From Eutypa lata (taxonomy: Eukaryota; Ascomycota; Sordariomycetes; Xylariales; Diatrypaceae), in contig JAKULF010000009.1 in the NCBI GenBank assembly GCA_022661535.1, positions 62,001 to 126,000 on the forward strand: 64,000 bases of DNA, given 5' to 3'. Below, piece after piece: positions 42,701 through 56,290 of the stretch (its first letter is position 1; each line of letters opens with the position of its first letter). The notes under the pieces are model-generated. The model searched no databases. It was not told the origin of the DNA and was given only the letters and a program-made list of their open reading frames with translations. The position numbers and the translations under genes are program-made.

Positions 42701-45700
42701 TTAAAAAAAATCTTTTAATTAATTTAATTTTCGATTAATTTATATATTATTCTTTTTTAAATTATTAAATAATAATAATTTTATAATTAATATAATAAAA
42801 GTTAAACGAATTTTTAAATTATTTATAAAATTATATATAAAAATTAAATAATATAACGATTTAATTTATTATTTAATTTTAAAACTTAAATTTATTAAAT
42901 AGTTTATTATTAATTAATAACGTTTATTCGTTAAAAATATAATTAAATATTATATTATTAATAACTTTTTATTTTAATTAAAAAGTAATAATAATATAAT
43001 AAAATATATTTTATTTAATAAAGTTAATTTAACTTTTTTATAAATATATAATAAATATAATTATTATTTTATAATAATTATTTTAAAAAATTTAATTTAT
43101 AATTTTTAATAATTTATACGATATTTAAATATTATTAAATATTATTAACGTTATTATATATATAACGAAATTAAATCGAAACTTTTTTTAATCGTTAAAT
43201 TAAAACGAATAATTTTGATAAAATTATAAAATTTAATTAATATAAATTTTATAAGCTTTTTCGTTTTTATTAAAGTAAATAAAACTAAATATATATTAAT
43301 AATAATTAATTATTTTACTCGATTTACATTTAAAATAATAATTAATGAAATATTTTAATTTAACGTTTTTAAGTTTTAAAAATTTTTATATAATATTTTT
43401 AAATGCTTTTAATAAATATATATTAATAATAATTATTATTTTAAATATCTTTTAATTAAAGCATTTTTTAATTATTAAAAATCGAAATTTATTTATAATT
43501 TAATTTATTTAAAATAGTTTTATAAAATAATTAAAAAAATAATTAAATTAATTATTACTTAATTATATAAATAAATATTTAATATTAAATATAAAAAATT
43601 AAATCGATAATTTAATGTTTTATTTAAAATATTTATTAAAATTAATTTATAAATAATAAAAGATTATAACTTATTATCTTTATAAATTATATTTAATTAA
43701 AAAATAAAACTTATAATTAAAATTTTAAATTATAACGATTTAATAATTATTATTAATAAATTTAATAAAAATAAATATATTAATTAATAAAAGAAATATA
43801 AATTAACGATATAAAAACTTTTAATAAATAAAGATATATATTAAAGTTTAAATATTATATATAAATATTAAAAGAAAAATTAAATATAAAAATACGTTAA
43901 AAATTAAAATTAATAAATATAATAATTTCGAAAAAATAAACTTAAGCTTAATTTAAACGACGATTTTAAAGCTTTAAAATTATTATTTACTTAAATTAAG
44001 TTATTAAAAATATATTAAATTATATTTAATATTTTAATAAAAGTTATTAACTTTATTAAAAAAAATAAACTTTATAAAGTTTATATTAATAACTTTAAAC
44101 GTTTTAAATAAAATATTTTACTTAATATTATATATTAACGAGAAAATACAATTATAAAACGAATAAAGAAAATATTAATAAAAACGATAAATTCGAATAT
44201 TTTATATTTAAATAAAAAAAAAATTAACTTTAAGTTTTAAATTAAAAAATTAAAAGATAATCTTTAATTAAAGAATAAAAACGATAAATAAAAGATTAAA
44301 ATAATAAATATTAAAATTTTTTAATTATATTTTTTTATATTATTATTGTTTTTTTATAATTATTTTATTAATTTTTATTTAATATTATTAAAAAAGTTTA
44401 AAAAAATAAATAATTAATATATAAAAAAATATTTTTTAAAAATTATATATTTTTTTATATTATTATTAACGCGTTTATTTTATTAGTTTTACTTAATAAT
44501 TAACTTATTTTTAATAATTTTTTTAATAACTTAATTTTTTATAATTTTTTTTTAATTAATTTTTTTTAATTTTATTTTTTTAATAATTAATTTTTAATCT
44601 TTTAAATATTTAATTTTTAAATAATCGATATTAATTATTTAAGTTATAAAGATTAAAATTTATAAAATTTTTATTAATTTAACGATTTTATTATTTAAAA
44701 TGTTTTTTAAAAAAGTAATATTAACGTTTACGAAATTAAAGAAAATTAATATCGTGATTTTTATTATTAAAATAAATATAATTTATTTAAATAACGAAAA
44801 ACGAATTTAAATTATTATTATATTTAATAATTAAAAGAAATTATATATATTAAAATTTATATTTTATTTATATTAATATTTTAAATTAATTAAAAAAAAA
44901 TTAACGATAATTTTTTTTATATTTTCGATATAAATTAATTAATTATATTTTACATTATTCGCTTTAAAGCTTTAAATAAAAGATTATTATTTTTTAAAAA
45001 AAATTACTTAATTAATTATATTAAAAGTATTTTTTAAATTAAATTTCGAAAAGTTTAAAATTTTAAAATTTAAATTAAACGAAATAATTTAATAATTTAT
45101 ATTAATTTTTATTTAATTATTTTTAATTCGAATAAAAAGAAACGATAATAATTAAATAAAAATTAAATAATTATATATTATAATTTAATTAAATAATTTA
45201 TACGATTAAAATTATTAATAATTATACGAATTATAATAAAAAATAACATTTATAAATACGATTTTCGATAAGTTTTTATAAAAGGTTATTTTTATATTAA
45301 AGTAATATTTTCTTTTAATGTATTTTCTTTTATAAATTAAAAAGTTTATTAATACGTATAATTAAATATATTATATTTAAAATTTAAAAATATAAAAGTT
45401 ATTTAAATATTTTTTATTAAAAAAATAATAATCGTTAACGATTTATTTAAATATAAAATTTTAAATATATTTATTAAAATTCTTTATTTATACTTAAAGC
45501 TTAATATAAAAACTTTAAAAATTATTATAAATCTTAAATATTAAAAAAAATACGAATTATAATTAATATTAAATTAAAAATTAAAATTTAATAATTAAAT
45601 TTAAAATTAATAAAACGATTTAAATTAAATTTAAATAAAGTTTTTAAATAAATTAATTAATAAAGTTAACGATATAATAAATAATATTTTTATTTTAAAA

Positions 45701-46876
45701 AATTATTTTAATACGTTATAATTATAAAAGTTTTTAAAAAAATAATAAAATTTAAATAATCGTATTATTAAATTAAAATCGAAATTATTTTTAAATAATA
45801 AAAAATTATTATTTAACGATAATATAAATAATTTAATCGATAAAATAAAAAAATTTATAAAAAAGATTTATATTTATATTATTATTTTAAATAATAAATA
45901 TAAAAAAAAAAATCTTTTAATTATTTAAAAATATCGATATTTTAATTAAAAATAATAATATTTTAATATATAAATATAAAAAATTAAAAAATTAAATAAT
46001 TTCGTTAAATTTATACGTAAATTAAACATTAAATAAAATTAAAAAATTAATTAATAATATTATTACTTTATATAAAAAAATCGAAATTTCGAAAATTAAT
46101 AAATTATTAAAAAAATATTTAATAATTTTATTATTATAAAATATAAAAAATTAAATATTTTATTTCGAGAATATTATATTAATTACGAAAAGTTTATAAT
46201 TATTTATTAAGATTTTTAAATAAATACGTTACGTAAAAAAATATTAAATTAAAAAGTATTCGTAAATTAATAAAAAATTATTAATAAAAATTATTTAAAT
46301 AAATTAAATTTAATTAATAAAAATATTATTAATTTTATTATTTAATTTAAAAAATAAAAAGAAAATTCGTTATATTAAAAAAGAAAATCATTAATATTAA
46401 AAAATCTTTTATTAAAATTTAATTAATTAAAACGTTTACTTTTTACAATTAAAATAAAATCGTTAAATTTATTAAAAAACGAATTAATAACTTTAATAAA
46501 AAAATAAATTCTTTAATTATTAAAAAAATTATATTAATATTAAATGTTATAATTAACATTTATTATATTAAACGATCGATTTCGTTTTTACTTTTATATA
46601 AAAAAATTATAATAACTTTTATAAAACATTTAAATTTTTATAATCTTTTATTAATTATTAATAAATTAAATATTATTAATTTTTAATTTTTATAAAAACT
46701 AATTAAAATAAAACTTTAAAAATAATAATAAGTTCGAATAATATTAAATTACTAAAATTACTTAAAGTTAATATAAAATACGAAAATTATATATATTATA
46801 TAATTAATAAAAATTCTTAATCTTTATTTTTTTCGTTTTGCCGATACGATGATCGCTTACGAGCAATCTGGCCGAA

Positions 46877-47001
46877 TATAAATAGATTACGTAATTCGGT
46901 TATTAAATAAATCTCTTCATTACTTAGCTTAATAAAGAAATATTTAAAAAATATAACCACAATTACACCTTCATTTTTATTTTGTTATTATGATACTTTC
47001 A
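46877..47001. repeat. Right terminal repeat (LTR) of element 2
   Basis: Partner of 36652-36776. The inner (left) part is mutated, with G to A and C to T at about 16 sites. The outer part retains C and G at about 9 sites that are T or A in the left copy, and it ends GATACTTTCA. Confidence 0.85.
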
Positions 47002-47005
47002 GTCT
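47002..47005. repeat. Target-site duplication GTCT, right of element 2
   Basis: Copy of 36648-36651, followed at once by CCCATATAAATTAGGGC, the start of the next repeat unit. Confidence 0.75.
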
Positions 47006-47170
47006 CCCATATAAATTAGGGCTTGGTATTCCCTAGCCTTCAGTCTGGTAACGCAAATAGCCTTTGTGGGTGTGGGCCTAAGGAACCTCATTTTCTTATA
47101 CAATGCAGGGCCAGAAAACCTCTAGCCCTGAATTGTAAACGTTAACCGGGTTGCTAGAGCTGGGTTCTAG
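47006..47170. repeat. Palindromic 88-bp repeat cluster 7, right part
   Basis: Continuation of the array cut by element 2, with nearly two units from 47007. They include AGGGCTTGGTATTCCCTAGCC and a second-type hairpin with G-rich centre at about 47060-47091. Confidence 0.8.
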
Positions 47171-48754
47171 CCGTTAAATATTAACAATTCGTGCCTTATT
47201 GCTGATAATGGTGCAATGCTTCCTGCGGTATCTGTAATATTCGTATGAGCGCTTCTTTCTGTTGCTGCCTAACTTACAATCTCCTGAACCTGGATCATAA
47301 GAGTCCGTATGTCCCTTGGCCTTAATTAAGTCCGCGTGGTGTGTTCCAATGGAAAGAGGGGGGAGGGGGGCTATCTATCTACTCTAGTTCGTACCACCCA
47401 ATATAGGGCTAGAGAGTTCTTGGTTCTAGTTTGTTTATATTGAAGCACCATTATTTCGGGTGGCTGCCAGAGACTAGATGCGTGATATACTGCTAATTAT
47501 TATATTGCACAAGGGATGTCCTAGTACAGTGTAACCATCCCCATCAATTACTGTGAGATCTTCAATGAAGACAGCTGCTGTAGTTGTAGTATTGTAAAGG
47601 TCGGTGTAAGTGACACCGTAGACGATCACGTCTACAGATGTGCCTGCGGATAGCAAGGCCTAGTCCAAAGAAAGCCTGACGATCCTCTCTATAAAGCGGC
47701 TCTGGATCACCCAGTTGAATGTAATGTGACTAATGTCCTTGATGCGAATGTACCACGCCTCGCGGATAGCTTACGTTTAAGACGTCTTCATTTTCATTAT
47801 ATACGATCCTTCAATGTTACTCGCGATGAAGCTGCCTGTGGGTGTCTAGCTAACACCAACTGCCCCGTAGTGAATCGGTGAAATTATAGGATAACATTTA
47901 TTAAATCGAGTCTGAACAAAACGTATACGACACTATCTGTATTCATATAATACTCTAGACCGTAACCTCTTCATTGAAAATAAGGAAGTTGATACATGCA
48001 CTCCTTCGTAGTCCCTTGCCTCTCTGTCTGCGCCTGACTATACAAACCCTCTACACTATAACTACTTGAATGTCATAACTAGTACTGCAAGCAATAAGGT
48101 TCGAGACCGAGTCATCGAGCCATATAGGACAAGTACCTTTCCCAGCCAAGTTATAACACTTGTGCCTTTATATGCATGGGCTGATGAAGTTCCCTAAGCT
48201 TGTAGACCTCACTCCCGATGTTAGTAAGTGTCACAGCATCATTATGCAACACAGCCAAGATTTTGGAACTACGACATGAAGCATATCATATACACGAGGA
48301 CCACGATATGTCACATATAGCAATGATGGGGACCGATTTTAATTATCTGCCAACTAGGCTTTGATCTTTCTTGGATTTAATCTTCTTGGGGTCAATACTT
48401 GTAAGCAAACCACTTCAGTCCAGGAATGCGAGGTGGGATATAATGCCCTAAGATAATCATGACATTAACTGCACTCTCTTAACTGAATATAAGATGTCAT
48501 AAACTTACTATCGAATCTCATGTTAATGACCGCATCGGCAACAATCCCTAAGAAGAGATTCTTAAACTAAACTCTTTCTTTATTCTTCACAGCCCATCAA
48601 GAACTTCAAGAACTTGATCAATAGCGCTTTCTCTACGTCAACTAGAGCAACTATTAGCTTGGCTCGAAATCAAAAGAATGGCATCGTCAATACAGATCAC
48701 GTCCAACATACTGGCAAGCTTTATAAGGGGATGGCACTATTTATAAAAAGTACC
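47171..48754. other. Intergenic sequence with one isolated repeat unit
   Basis: A single degenerate 88-bp-type unit lies at about 47395-47470 (AGGGCTAGAGAGTTCTTGG then TTTGTTTATATTG). The rest shows no gene, RNA gene or other repeat that I can support. Confidence 0.5.
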
Positions 48755-49015
48755 TAGCAAACTTAATTTGACCATGCAAACCAAGACCTAGAATTCCTAG
48801 GCCCTGGTTTGCATGGGAAGACTTCATTTCCTGGGTACCCACCTAGAAACCCTAGTATTATCATACGAAGAAGGCCCACGTAATCCCAAGGCCTACGGTG
48901 GGCGCTAAAAACCAATTGTCGGGGCCATACCCAGAAACCTTAATTCCCATATGTAAATGAATGCCAGTAAATATCTAGCCTCGCTTTGTATGGATATTCC
49001 CATTTCTCTAACCCC
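48755..49015. repeat. Palindromic 88-bp repeat cluster 8
   Basis: About three units. The first contains GACCTAGAATTCCTAGGCC within a larger inverted repeat (GCAAACCA / TGGTTTGC), then TTTCCTGGGTACCCACCTAG. Later second-type centres are C-rich (GGGGCCATACCCAG). Confidence 0.75.
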
Positions 49016-49119
49016 CTTGAATGTTAGTTCAGAAGATGTGCTAGCGAACCACACTCGTGTTCACGGTGCATGGACGTCGGAAGCCAAACAAGGTGTTCCC
49101 CATAGTCTCCAATCAAACC

Positions 49120-49426
49120 ATCTCTGTCACACGGGGAATGGAGCCAAGTGTTGTTGGCCGCAGAATAGCTGTAAAGGAATGCCAGCACACCAACATTTGG
49201 AGGTCATGTGACAATCAACGGAATGCATAGACGCCTAATAAGAGCCAACAGCTATTAGCAGCGGCTAGGACGGCAAAAGGATCATACAGATACGTACCTT
49301 TATATATCGGACGACCCTACAGGTCGTCCAGGACAGACAGAAGGATATCATGAACCTTAGGACCAAAGAAAATTATTAGTTGAATAAAACCTCAGTTCCA
49401 AGCCTTCACATCCTTGTCGCAATCTC
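49120..49426. mobile_element. Solo LTR A with target-site duplication
   Basis: The element spans 49125-49421 (297 bp), begins TGTCACACGG, ends CGCA, and is flanked on both sides by ATCTC (49120-49124, 49422-49426). It contains TATATAT-type sequence (about 49300) and GAATAAAA (about 49382), the usual promoter and polyadenylation signals of an LTR. A second copy lies at 56597-56897. No internal retroelement sequence is attached, so this is a solo LTR left by LTR-LTR recombination. The family is unrelated to elements 1 and 2 and shows no heavy RIP. The open frame at 48957-49211 (+) only clips its start. Confidence 0.85.
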
Positions 49427-50092
49427 ATTATGAAGCAGCTAGTCAACTTCCTCGAACTTCTCACTATGTGATTCGTCAAAAGTGGTCTTCCTGGTCTTCA
49501 CCACACGCTGTATTCCACTTGGGGGCTTACTTGGGTCATCTATAATTAGCTTCTAAAGGATGCAAGCCACACCGATATATAACTGGCAGCCCTTGTGCCA
49601 TGGGGAAAATTGGTGAAATAGGGGTGGGTAATATTCTCCGCGCCGCAGGACCTTCCTGGACAACCCCTTATTATTTCTAGAATGCCTCAATTGCTTACAT
49701 ATCCCACTACTCCACCGTTCCATCAGAATAGTACAATCCCTAGTTCATTTTCTACGCTTCGACTAGCCTTAAGGTTCTACGATTAATACTAGGAGAGACG
49801 ATTATATTGAGACGTACACAGCAGTACCTGGGCGTGCCAATAGAGATAGTGAACGACCAGTGTGCAACATTGCAAGAGGACTCTCTAGTCTAGAGCCGGT
49901 GATCAGAGGCTAGATAGCTCTGTAGAATCATGAATAATAACCAACCAAGACTTCCAGGATATCGCCAGCAGCAGTTTATTAATAATAAATACTGTCAACA
50001 TAATGTAATGCGAGACCTTGTGTTGCGATAAGTAAATAGACGTGTGCTGGCATTGGTCAGATCTAACTAGATGTTGGCTGTTGACCACCCGA
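49427..50092. other. Intergenic sequence, no gene seen
   Basis: No recognisable gene or repeat between solo LTR A and repeat cluster 9. Confidence 0.5.
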
Positions 50093-50385
50093 AATAAGGC
50101 TAAATATTTTCTGGCCTTTATTTATATGGGGTAGTGGAATTCCCTGGCCCCTCCCCTAGACAATGGGCTCACTCCACTAAACCAGGGCTGGGAAACTCCT
50201 AGCCCCAGTTTATTAGCGCAAACCTGGTTTCTAGGTATGGTACCAGAATACCCGAGTTTGCCATACAGATGGGTGCTGGAGACTTCCCAGGTCTAGTTTG
50301 TGTGGTGAAATAGAGTTTGCCAGGTCACCCCCTAGAAACCCCGATTGACCCGCCAAGACAGGGGTAGAGATTCTGCGGCCCTTTT
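50093..50385. repeat. Palindromic 88-bp repeat cluster 9 (about 3.3 units)
   Basis: Phased starts at 50174 (CCACTAAACC) and 50261 (CCATACAGAT), 87 bp apart. Hairpins include AGGGCTGGGAAACTCCTAGC and GGTTTCTAGGTATGGTACC. Here the order of G-rich and C-rich centres is not the usual one. Confidence 0.8.
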
Positions 50386-53300
50386 AAAGTGATGCTTTCC
50401 AACTTCCAGCTCCATCCCGTTTCCCTTGGGGAACTATCTCATCTGCACCTCTCACCCTATGTTGTTATGTCGTTCCCAGCCCTGTCATCATTATAGATAT
50501 GACCTACATACGGACCTTCTTGGAGCTCGTTCCTACCGCCAGAGGAAGATTGAGGAACATGATATTGCTTGTTGACTTGTCAGCGTTCTTCACAAACAAC
50601 CTCCTGGGCTCGATACCAGTAGAGTGATGCAGTCGGTGAGTTCATTGTTCGAACACAACCGCAGAACCCACAGTTAGTGGTGATGCAAATCATTTCGGAG
50701 CCTGTAGGCCTCATCGTCTTCCATGTTAGGGTTAGGGTGCATTCACCAGAGCCTCTCATCAATACACCCAGTCCCATAGTCCTGCATCATAAATTGTAGC
50801 AGCACTTGCTAGTAATACATCCACACGATGCTGGCATCGCCGATCGTATTGAACCAGCGATCCCATCAAACCAAGCAGAATAATGAGCTTGGGACGGCCG
50901 AACTACCGATGGCTGGAGCTACCAAACAACTGACTTGTAATGAGTTTAGCCGCTGTCTAGCTAGATACACATCGTGAACACCATATTTGATCAATTCTGC
51001 ACGTATAGTGTATGTTTCCAAGTCGTGACGTTGATCAATTGAGTGGCCTCCGACGGGACTTCTCACTTGCTGTGCCCGACCTCATTGGCGTGCTTCTTTA
51101 TTTGTACGCCTTAACGAATATGACCGAACTGCTAGTATTGAGAACTGTCACATTATTCATTAATATTACGGGCATCTTTTGCGACAGGTTCAGGCGTACC
51201 CGAAGAGTTAGCCGAAAGACAGAGCCTGTTTTACGAAGGTGGCTGGCAATAGGTGTATGTACGTATAATGCATAGATACTGCCATGAGGATAGCGTCGAA
51301 TCCTAGGGAGTCGCTGCTGTAGCAAGGGATTTATTCTGTATTATAGGTAAGGCCTGTTGTCATGGAAGCCTCTCACATAGATTCCTTCCATCCTGACCTA
51401 GCCGTCGTAACCTGCAGTATAGGTCGACATGACTCACGACTCTCAGCAATCTCGCAGAACTTCAAGTCCCCAGCCCATTATGAAATCCTGCTAGCCCTGA
51501 TTTGCCAACTATTGCAACATGAATCTAGACGTGAGGCCTGGAAATATGAGCGCAACTGTGACTGGAGGCAAATGCTAACAAGATGTAATCATCACTGGGT
51601 GAATTTGCACCCGCCTATTTCCGTCTGTACAGGCAACAGCATATGTGTAACTCCACGCCGTGTACCCTTGCGCATCGACCAATCAGTACTACACATGTTA
51701 CAAGAGAACAAGTCTAATAGCCGACTCGGATTACAGCCCCCCCTCCCTTATGAAGCCACTAAGTTGATACTGTGTTGAAGGTCTAGTTACAGAGTCTCGA
51801 GCTTTAGCCTATGTACATGGGGAGCGATACCCTGTCCTCTTAGATTTAGACTCTGACCATTGAGATCTAAACTGAATAATCATAGAATACTCTTTAAGGG
51901 TAAGTCTCAACACGCAGAAGTAGTGTAGTTAGTAGATATTGATACAATCAGCTTGTAGCTTGATTTCATTGCAAATTAGCAATTCTCCTAACCATTATTT
52001 TAATCGCAGACTCTCCTACTCTCTCTCTCTTTGGATTGTTCTTCGTCCTCATATCGTATCCCCGCAGTAAAGATAGTAGTCGTTCTAGGATTCTTTCCCA
52101 GTGAATATCTCGTCTAGACTTTCATGCTTTGATTCGATGAGCCATCTGAGATCAGTCTTGACGTCAACCCGGTATGGGTAGTTCAAGATACATCATAAGC
52201 GGATGTATTCAGCGCGTCAACCAGCGAGTGTTGCATAGCTCTGTCTATTAAGAAGCTATCATGCACGGGAGCATATATGCCTTGGTACAGTTTGGTACAG
52301 TTCAATTTGAAGCATTAGACGAAGTCATCACGGGAGGCGCCACTTGCTATTTCTATAGTTTCCACACAGCAAACATTCTTCTCCTTTAAGTTGGACGCAT
52401 ATGACTAATACCAAATGCAATGCCAAGTGTACCTTTCTGCTGTTCACCAGCTACTCTCGACGAGGAAATAGCTGGAGTGGCAACACGCACCGCACTCAAC
52501 CTGATGAGTACTGGAGGTATTATAGCAAGGCCCAGATATTCCACAGGGACCGTAGATCGAGTCCCCATTATAGCCTGAAAGGATCTGCGTATATCAATGT
52601 GCATGGTATGATCTAGTGAGGAGTTCACAGGGACAACTTCAGCAAATCGTGGTGGTCAGGAGTCGCCTTCAAAGTGAGGATGGAGCATGGCTACCACGAT
52701 CAAGTGGTGTCTATGGACTTATTGGTATGGTGGATACTGGACTGTGTGTGCTCAGTCATCACATTTCATCACAGAATCACCATATTTCCGAGCGAGTCGA
52801 GCAAAGGAATGCAGATCTCGAATCACCAAGCAAAGGCCCAGAGTCACTCCAGATGATGCCCGGACCATAAATAAGTATGTTGCTGGTCCCGGTTTGAATG
52901 GGATAGTCAGGTTTGCTAGTCCTACCTAAAATCTAGCTCTTAATTGAGGAATTCTTTCGCCTCGCTATAAGGACGCGATCATGGCAGGATAGCTAAGCTC
53001 CTATTACGCTCTTGTTGTGGGATGACCCGTCTCTCGGTGTTAGAATCCACCACTGCAGGGCTGGCCGAGAAGCATGTGTAACATCTTCTACTCATTCCCC
53101 ACCAGCGCTTGGCTCCTTTCATATCAAACCTAAGCAGCAGTAGGTTAGTTCACGGAAATATGCATAGGGGCATGGTTAGTAGGACCTAAGACCCAAAGTT
53201 TCTAGCCTACCATTACGGAGCTACGGAGCGAATGGTAGGCATAGTTCAGAGGAAATGTATGTTAACTACATTGTCTACCAATCATTTATACATCGCATCG

Positions 53301-53837
53301 CATAGAAACCTCGTCGTGAAGAGTCAGAACATGTTCAATCATCCACTTCCGTCACGACATGAATGGCAGCAGCTCCCATACATTGTCGATACACAATGTA
53401 ATGACCGCTGGAGTGAGTGTTGTCCTCGGAAACTATTCAGCTTCATAGCTCTTGATAACACCACATCTATTCGACTCGGCTACGGTAAGCCGTCCAAGGT
53501 TCCGAACATTCAACTTGATGAGAAGCACCACGTGGCAATTGCTAAACGTATGCTACTTGTCACCGGACTTCATACTTCGCTAACCACTTGCAATAGAAGA
53601 CCAAGGAGCGCATGGTCATGGGTGCTGGAGATGTTCTCTAAGGAGATGGATGCGACTTGCCATTCCTAGTGAAACCGCTCTCCTCCAGGGCATTGAAAGC
53701 TGCTATGTCACGGCGACGAGAAGAGGTCTAGGTCTAGGTCTTAAGTTCGATCTCAGGAGTAGGGATAAACTTCGTATCGCAATCGCAACAGTCAGAGCTG
53801 CGTGGGTGAAGGGTAACTATCAATTTCTACTGCCTGA
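50386..53837. other. Intergenic sequence, 3.4 kb, no gene supported
   Basis: The largest open frames (51362-51778, 138 codons; 53232-53669, 145 codons; both +) have no motif and are at lengths expected by chance over this much sequence. A two-copy TTAGGG tract sits at 50726-50737 and a short CT run at about 52016-52031. Nothing else stands out. Confidence 0.45.
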
Positions 53838-54115
53838 ATAAACGGTAGCAATTCTCTGGCCCTACTTAATTTGGGATCTTTAGGTTTCCGTGGTAGGTCG
53901 CTAGAGAATGTGATTGTACCATACAAACCAGGGCCGGGAAGTTCCTAGCCCTTGTTTATTAGCGTACCTGGACTTCCTGGGTGGGTCCCCTGCACCCGAC
54001 TTTTGTCACCTGAACTAGGCCCCGGAAATGTCTTGCCCTAATTTGTATGGGGATTTGCTTTTTCATAGGCCCATACCAAAACAATTTATATTGCTTACAG
54101 GAATTGTCGCCGGGA
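53838..54115. repeat. Palindromic 88-bp repeat cluster 10
   Basis: About three units, including CCATACAAACCAGGGCCGGG followed by AAGTTCCTAGCCC (from about 53919) and TTCCTGGGTGGGTCCCC. The final second-type centre is C-rich (CATAGGCCCATACC). Confidence 0.75.
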
Positions 54116-55934
54116 AATAATTTGATTTAAGGATATCGACGTCCACTATCAGCCCTTTGACAGGATATTTCCACCGTATATCATTCAAACATAGGTCATT
54201 CACTACACATATGTTAGACCATGGTGGCCCGTCCTAGAGCGGTTGGGAAGTTGTAGAAAAGCTGGTGATATCTGGATTCTATGTCAATCACAGCACCACA
54301 ACACCACCATGGTTGACAACAATAGCTCTTTAAAACACAGAAGCGATTCTGTGGGGAGCACAGCCACAGTCATCAGGAACATAACAATACTGTCTATTAG
54401 ATATTCCTAGTTCCGCCTTGAATCAAGGCTCTGAAATCGGCATCTCGTAATCGAAGGTCGAGTGCTCCTACACCAGTGAAGCATAACCGTCGAGCAAGCG
54501 CATGAGGGGTAGATGGTGGAATTTGGTCGTCTGGGACTTGAGACTAGAGCCACCGCAAGCTAAAGTTCTGCCATATGACTGCGGTTTCCCGTAAGTGTAA
54601 TGATATCTAGTTGCGACAGCACAACTCTGCTCTCTCTAGGAGATCTACCTAGCTAGTTTGATGAACGATAATCCCGCGATGTTGCCCCTCACTGTACGCG
54701 ACTCCACCCGCTTATATTAAACCAGCATCGGGGCGATCTCGTACCTGTTGGAGTCTTGAAACAGTAGTTATAAGGCCATAATGAACGCTAATGAAGAATG
54801 CATCACTGAGAAAGATTTCCTGCACCACATGTGAAGTCGAGCCACATTGTAATTCAACGATTTCAAGTTAGAAGTGGACTCTGAACCTGCTAGGAGCATT
54901 GGTTCTGCGTCTAGTTGCTTTGCTGGCTTCCTCCCAGCCTTTCGAAGCTCAACCATGATGGTACTGTAGATGAATTGGGGATTAGACAAAACCTAACTCA
55001 AATGCGCAGATCTTGACCTGCATAAACATCCTCCTTGAGCGATCCACGAAACTACCTACCTACTAGCGGTCAAGACCAGAACCGTGGAAGTCAATGTGTT
55101 ATATTTCATCGACTCAATGGGATCGCTATCTTCAAGGGCTACAGCCAACTGGGCATGGGATACGTTTTGTATACAGACGAGCTTCACAATACGATCCTTG
55201 TTGGCTCCCACTCCCCGAGTATTGTCTTTCCAAGTTCTTGAACCTGTATTGAAATGCGTACCATTACTGCTACACGGCGGACTACACAGATAATTTTCCG
55301 TCATGATTCATGTACCTCTCTCCTTGCGTGATAGAAGTAGCTGACACAGTAGATGTTTGGGTGTCGAACTATCTACTGCCGCCAATCTCAGCGGCTGCAG
55401 CTACTGTCAACTCAATGGCTCGGAGTTAACCACGGCATACAGCGCTCATTCGATGTAGAAGGGAGAGATAAAATGCTTTAGTGTGTGTGTTAGAGACGAA
55501 GGAATTAATCCAGGTGAGTTGATGCAGGTTGCAGTATGCTGGTAAACAACATGGGTTGAAGATAAACAGAAGACAAAGTGTAGAAACAAGAGATGAAGTT
55601 TTCGACATATAGCTGCATACCTAGGCGCAACGTGAACTTGAAGTTAGCCTATGTATTGACGTCTTAGATCAACCAGAGAAGCCATTGAACATGATGAGCT
55701 GACGGAAACTCGCTTATAACAAGCAATAGTTGAGTCAAGTGGTATGCCTCTCTCATGGATGGAGAGATGGAGAGTATAATCAGATGATTATACACGGAGA
55801 TCCCCTGTGCATGGGCAGGGCTGAACTTGAGGGACGAAGTAATGGCCTTCGATTGTCCCTATCTAGGATATCCCAGGCGCCTTGGCTATCCAATCAACAC
55901 TACTAAGGTGCACTCGTATTTCTCGCATTGTTTT
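54116..55934. other. Intergenic sequence, no gene seen
   Basis: About 1.8 kb with only short, motif-free open frames, none above 85 codons. Confidence 0.45.
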
Positions 55935-56290
55935 TATAAGCTTGAGCGACAGTAAGGTGGTATAAAGAGGACCAGATATTTTGTTAGCCCCGGTTTCCTG
56001 GTGAGAAATTAAGTTCTCAGGCGGGGACCCAGGAAATGGGGCTTCCCCATACAAATAAGGCCTAACAATTGCCTAGCCGTAGATTGTATGGGGAAATTAA
56101 GTTTACTAGGTGGGGCTAAAAGTTTAGTTTTGCCCGCCAAAGTGTAACCCAGCAAATAAGGTTTCCCCATAGAATATATGGCCAGGGATTTCCTAGGCCT
56201 GGCTTGTTAGGCAAATCCAGGTTCCTAGGCGGAGGGGCATATAATTAGGTTTTGCCTGCATAGGGCACCCAGGAAACGTCTGGCTCTATT
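55935..56290. repeat. Palindromic 88-bp repeat cluster 11 (about 4 units)
   Basis: Units with TTCCCCATACAAATAAGGCC (about 56043), CCCCATAGAATATATGGCC (about 56167) and GTTTACTAGGTGGGGC. The clear second-type centres are G-rich (about 56012, 56102 and 56219). Confidence 0.75.

Larger units (their letters stand above)
36652..47001. mobile_element. LTR-type retroelement 2, 10.35 kb, destroyed by RIP
   Basis: Terminal direct repeats of 125 bp (36652-36776, 46877-47001), starting TG and ending CA in the better preserved copy, are flanked by GTCT. The interior is extremely A+T-rich, with CA and TG nearly absent and CG retained, so RIP again. No open frame longer than 60 codons survives and the family cannot be assigned. 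The LTR sequence differs from that of element 1, so this is a different family. The last ~40 bp before the right LTR (46838-46876, including CGATGATCGCTTACGAGC) are nearly unmutated, so RIP fades toward the end. As in element 1, the length is large for such short terminal repeats. Confidence 0.85.

Noticed and set aside
14752..47001. The two AT-rich blocks as one duplicated element
   Set aside because: Their terminal repeats are unrelated in sequence, length and target duplication.
48096..48112. GGTTCGAGACC-like tRNA T-arm
   Set aside because: The flanking bases do not pair into a T stem and no anticodon or acceptor arm fits upstream. No tRNA was found in the window.
51362..51778. 138-codon open frame (+)
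   Set aside because: Same reason; low-complexity start and no recognisable domain.
53232..53669. 145-codon open frame (+)
   Set aside because: No motif, codon pattern or splice signals. One or two frames of this length are expected by chance in this much intergenic DNA.
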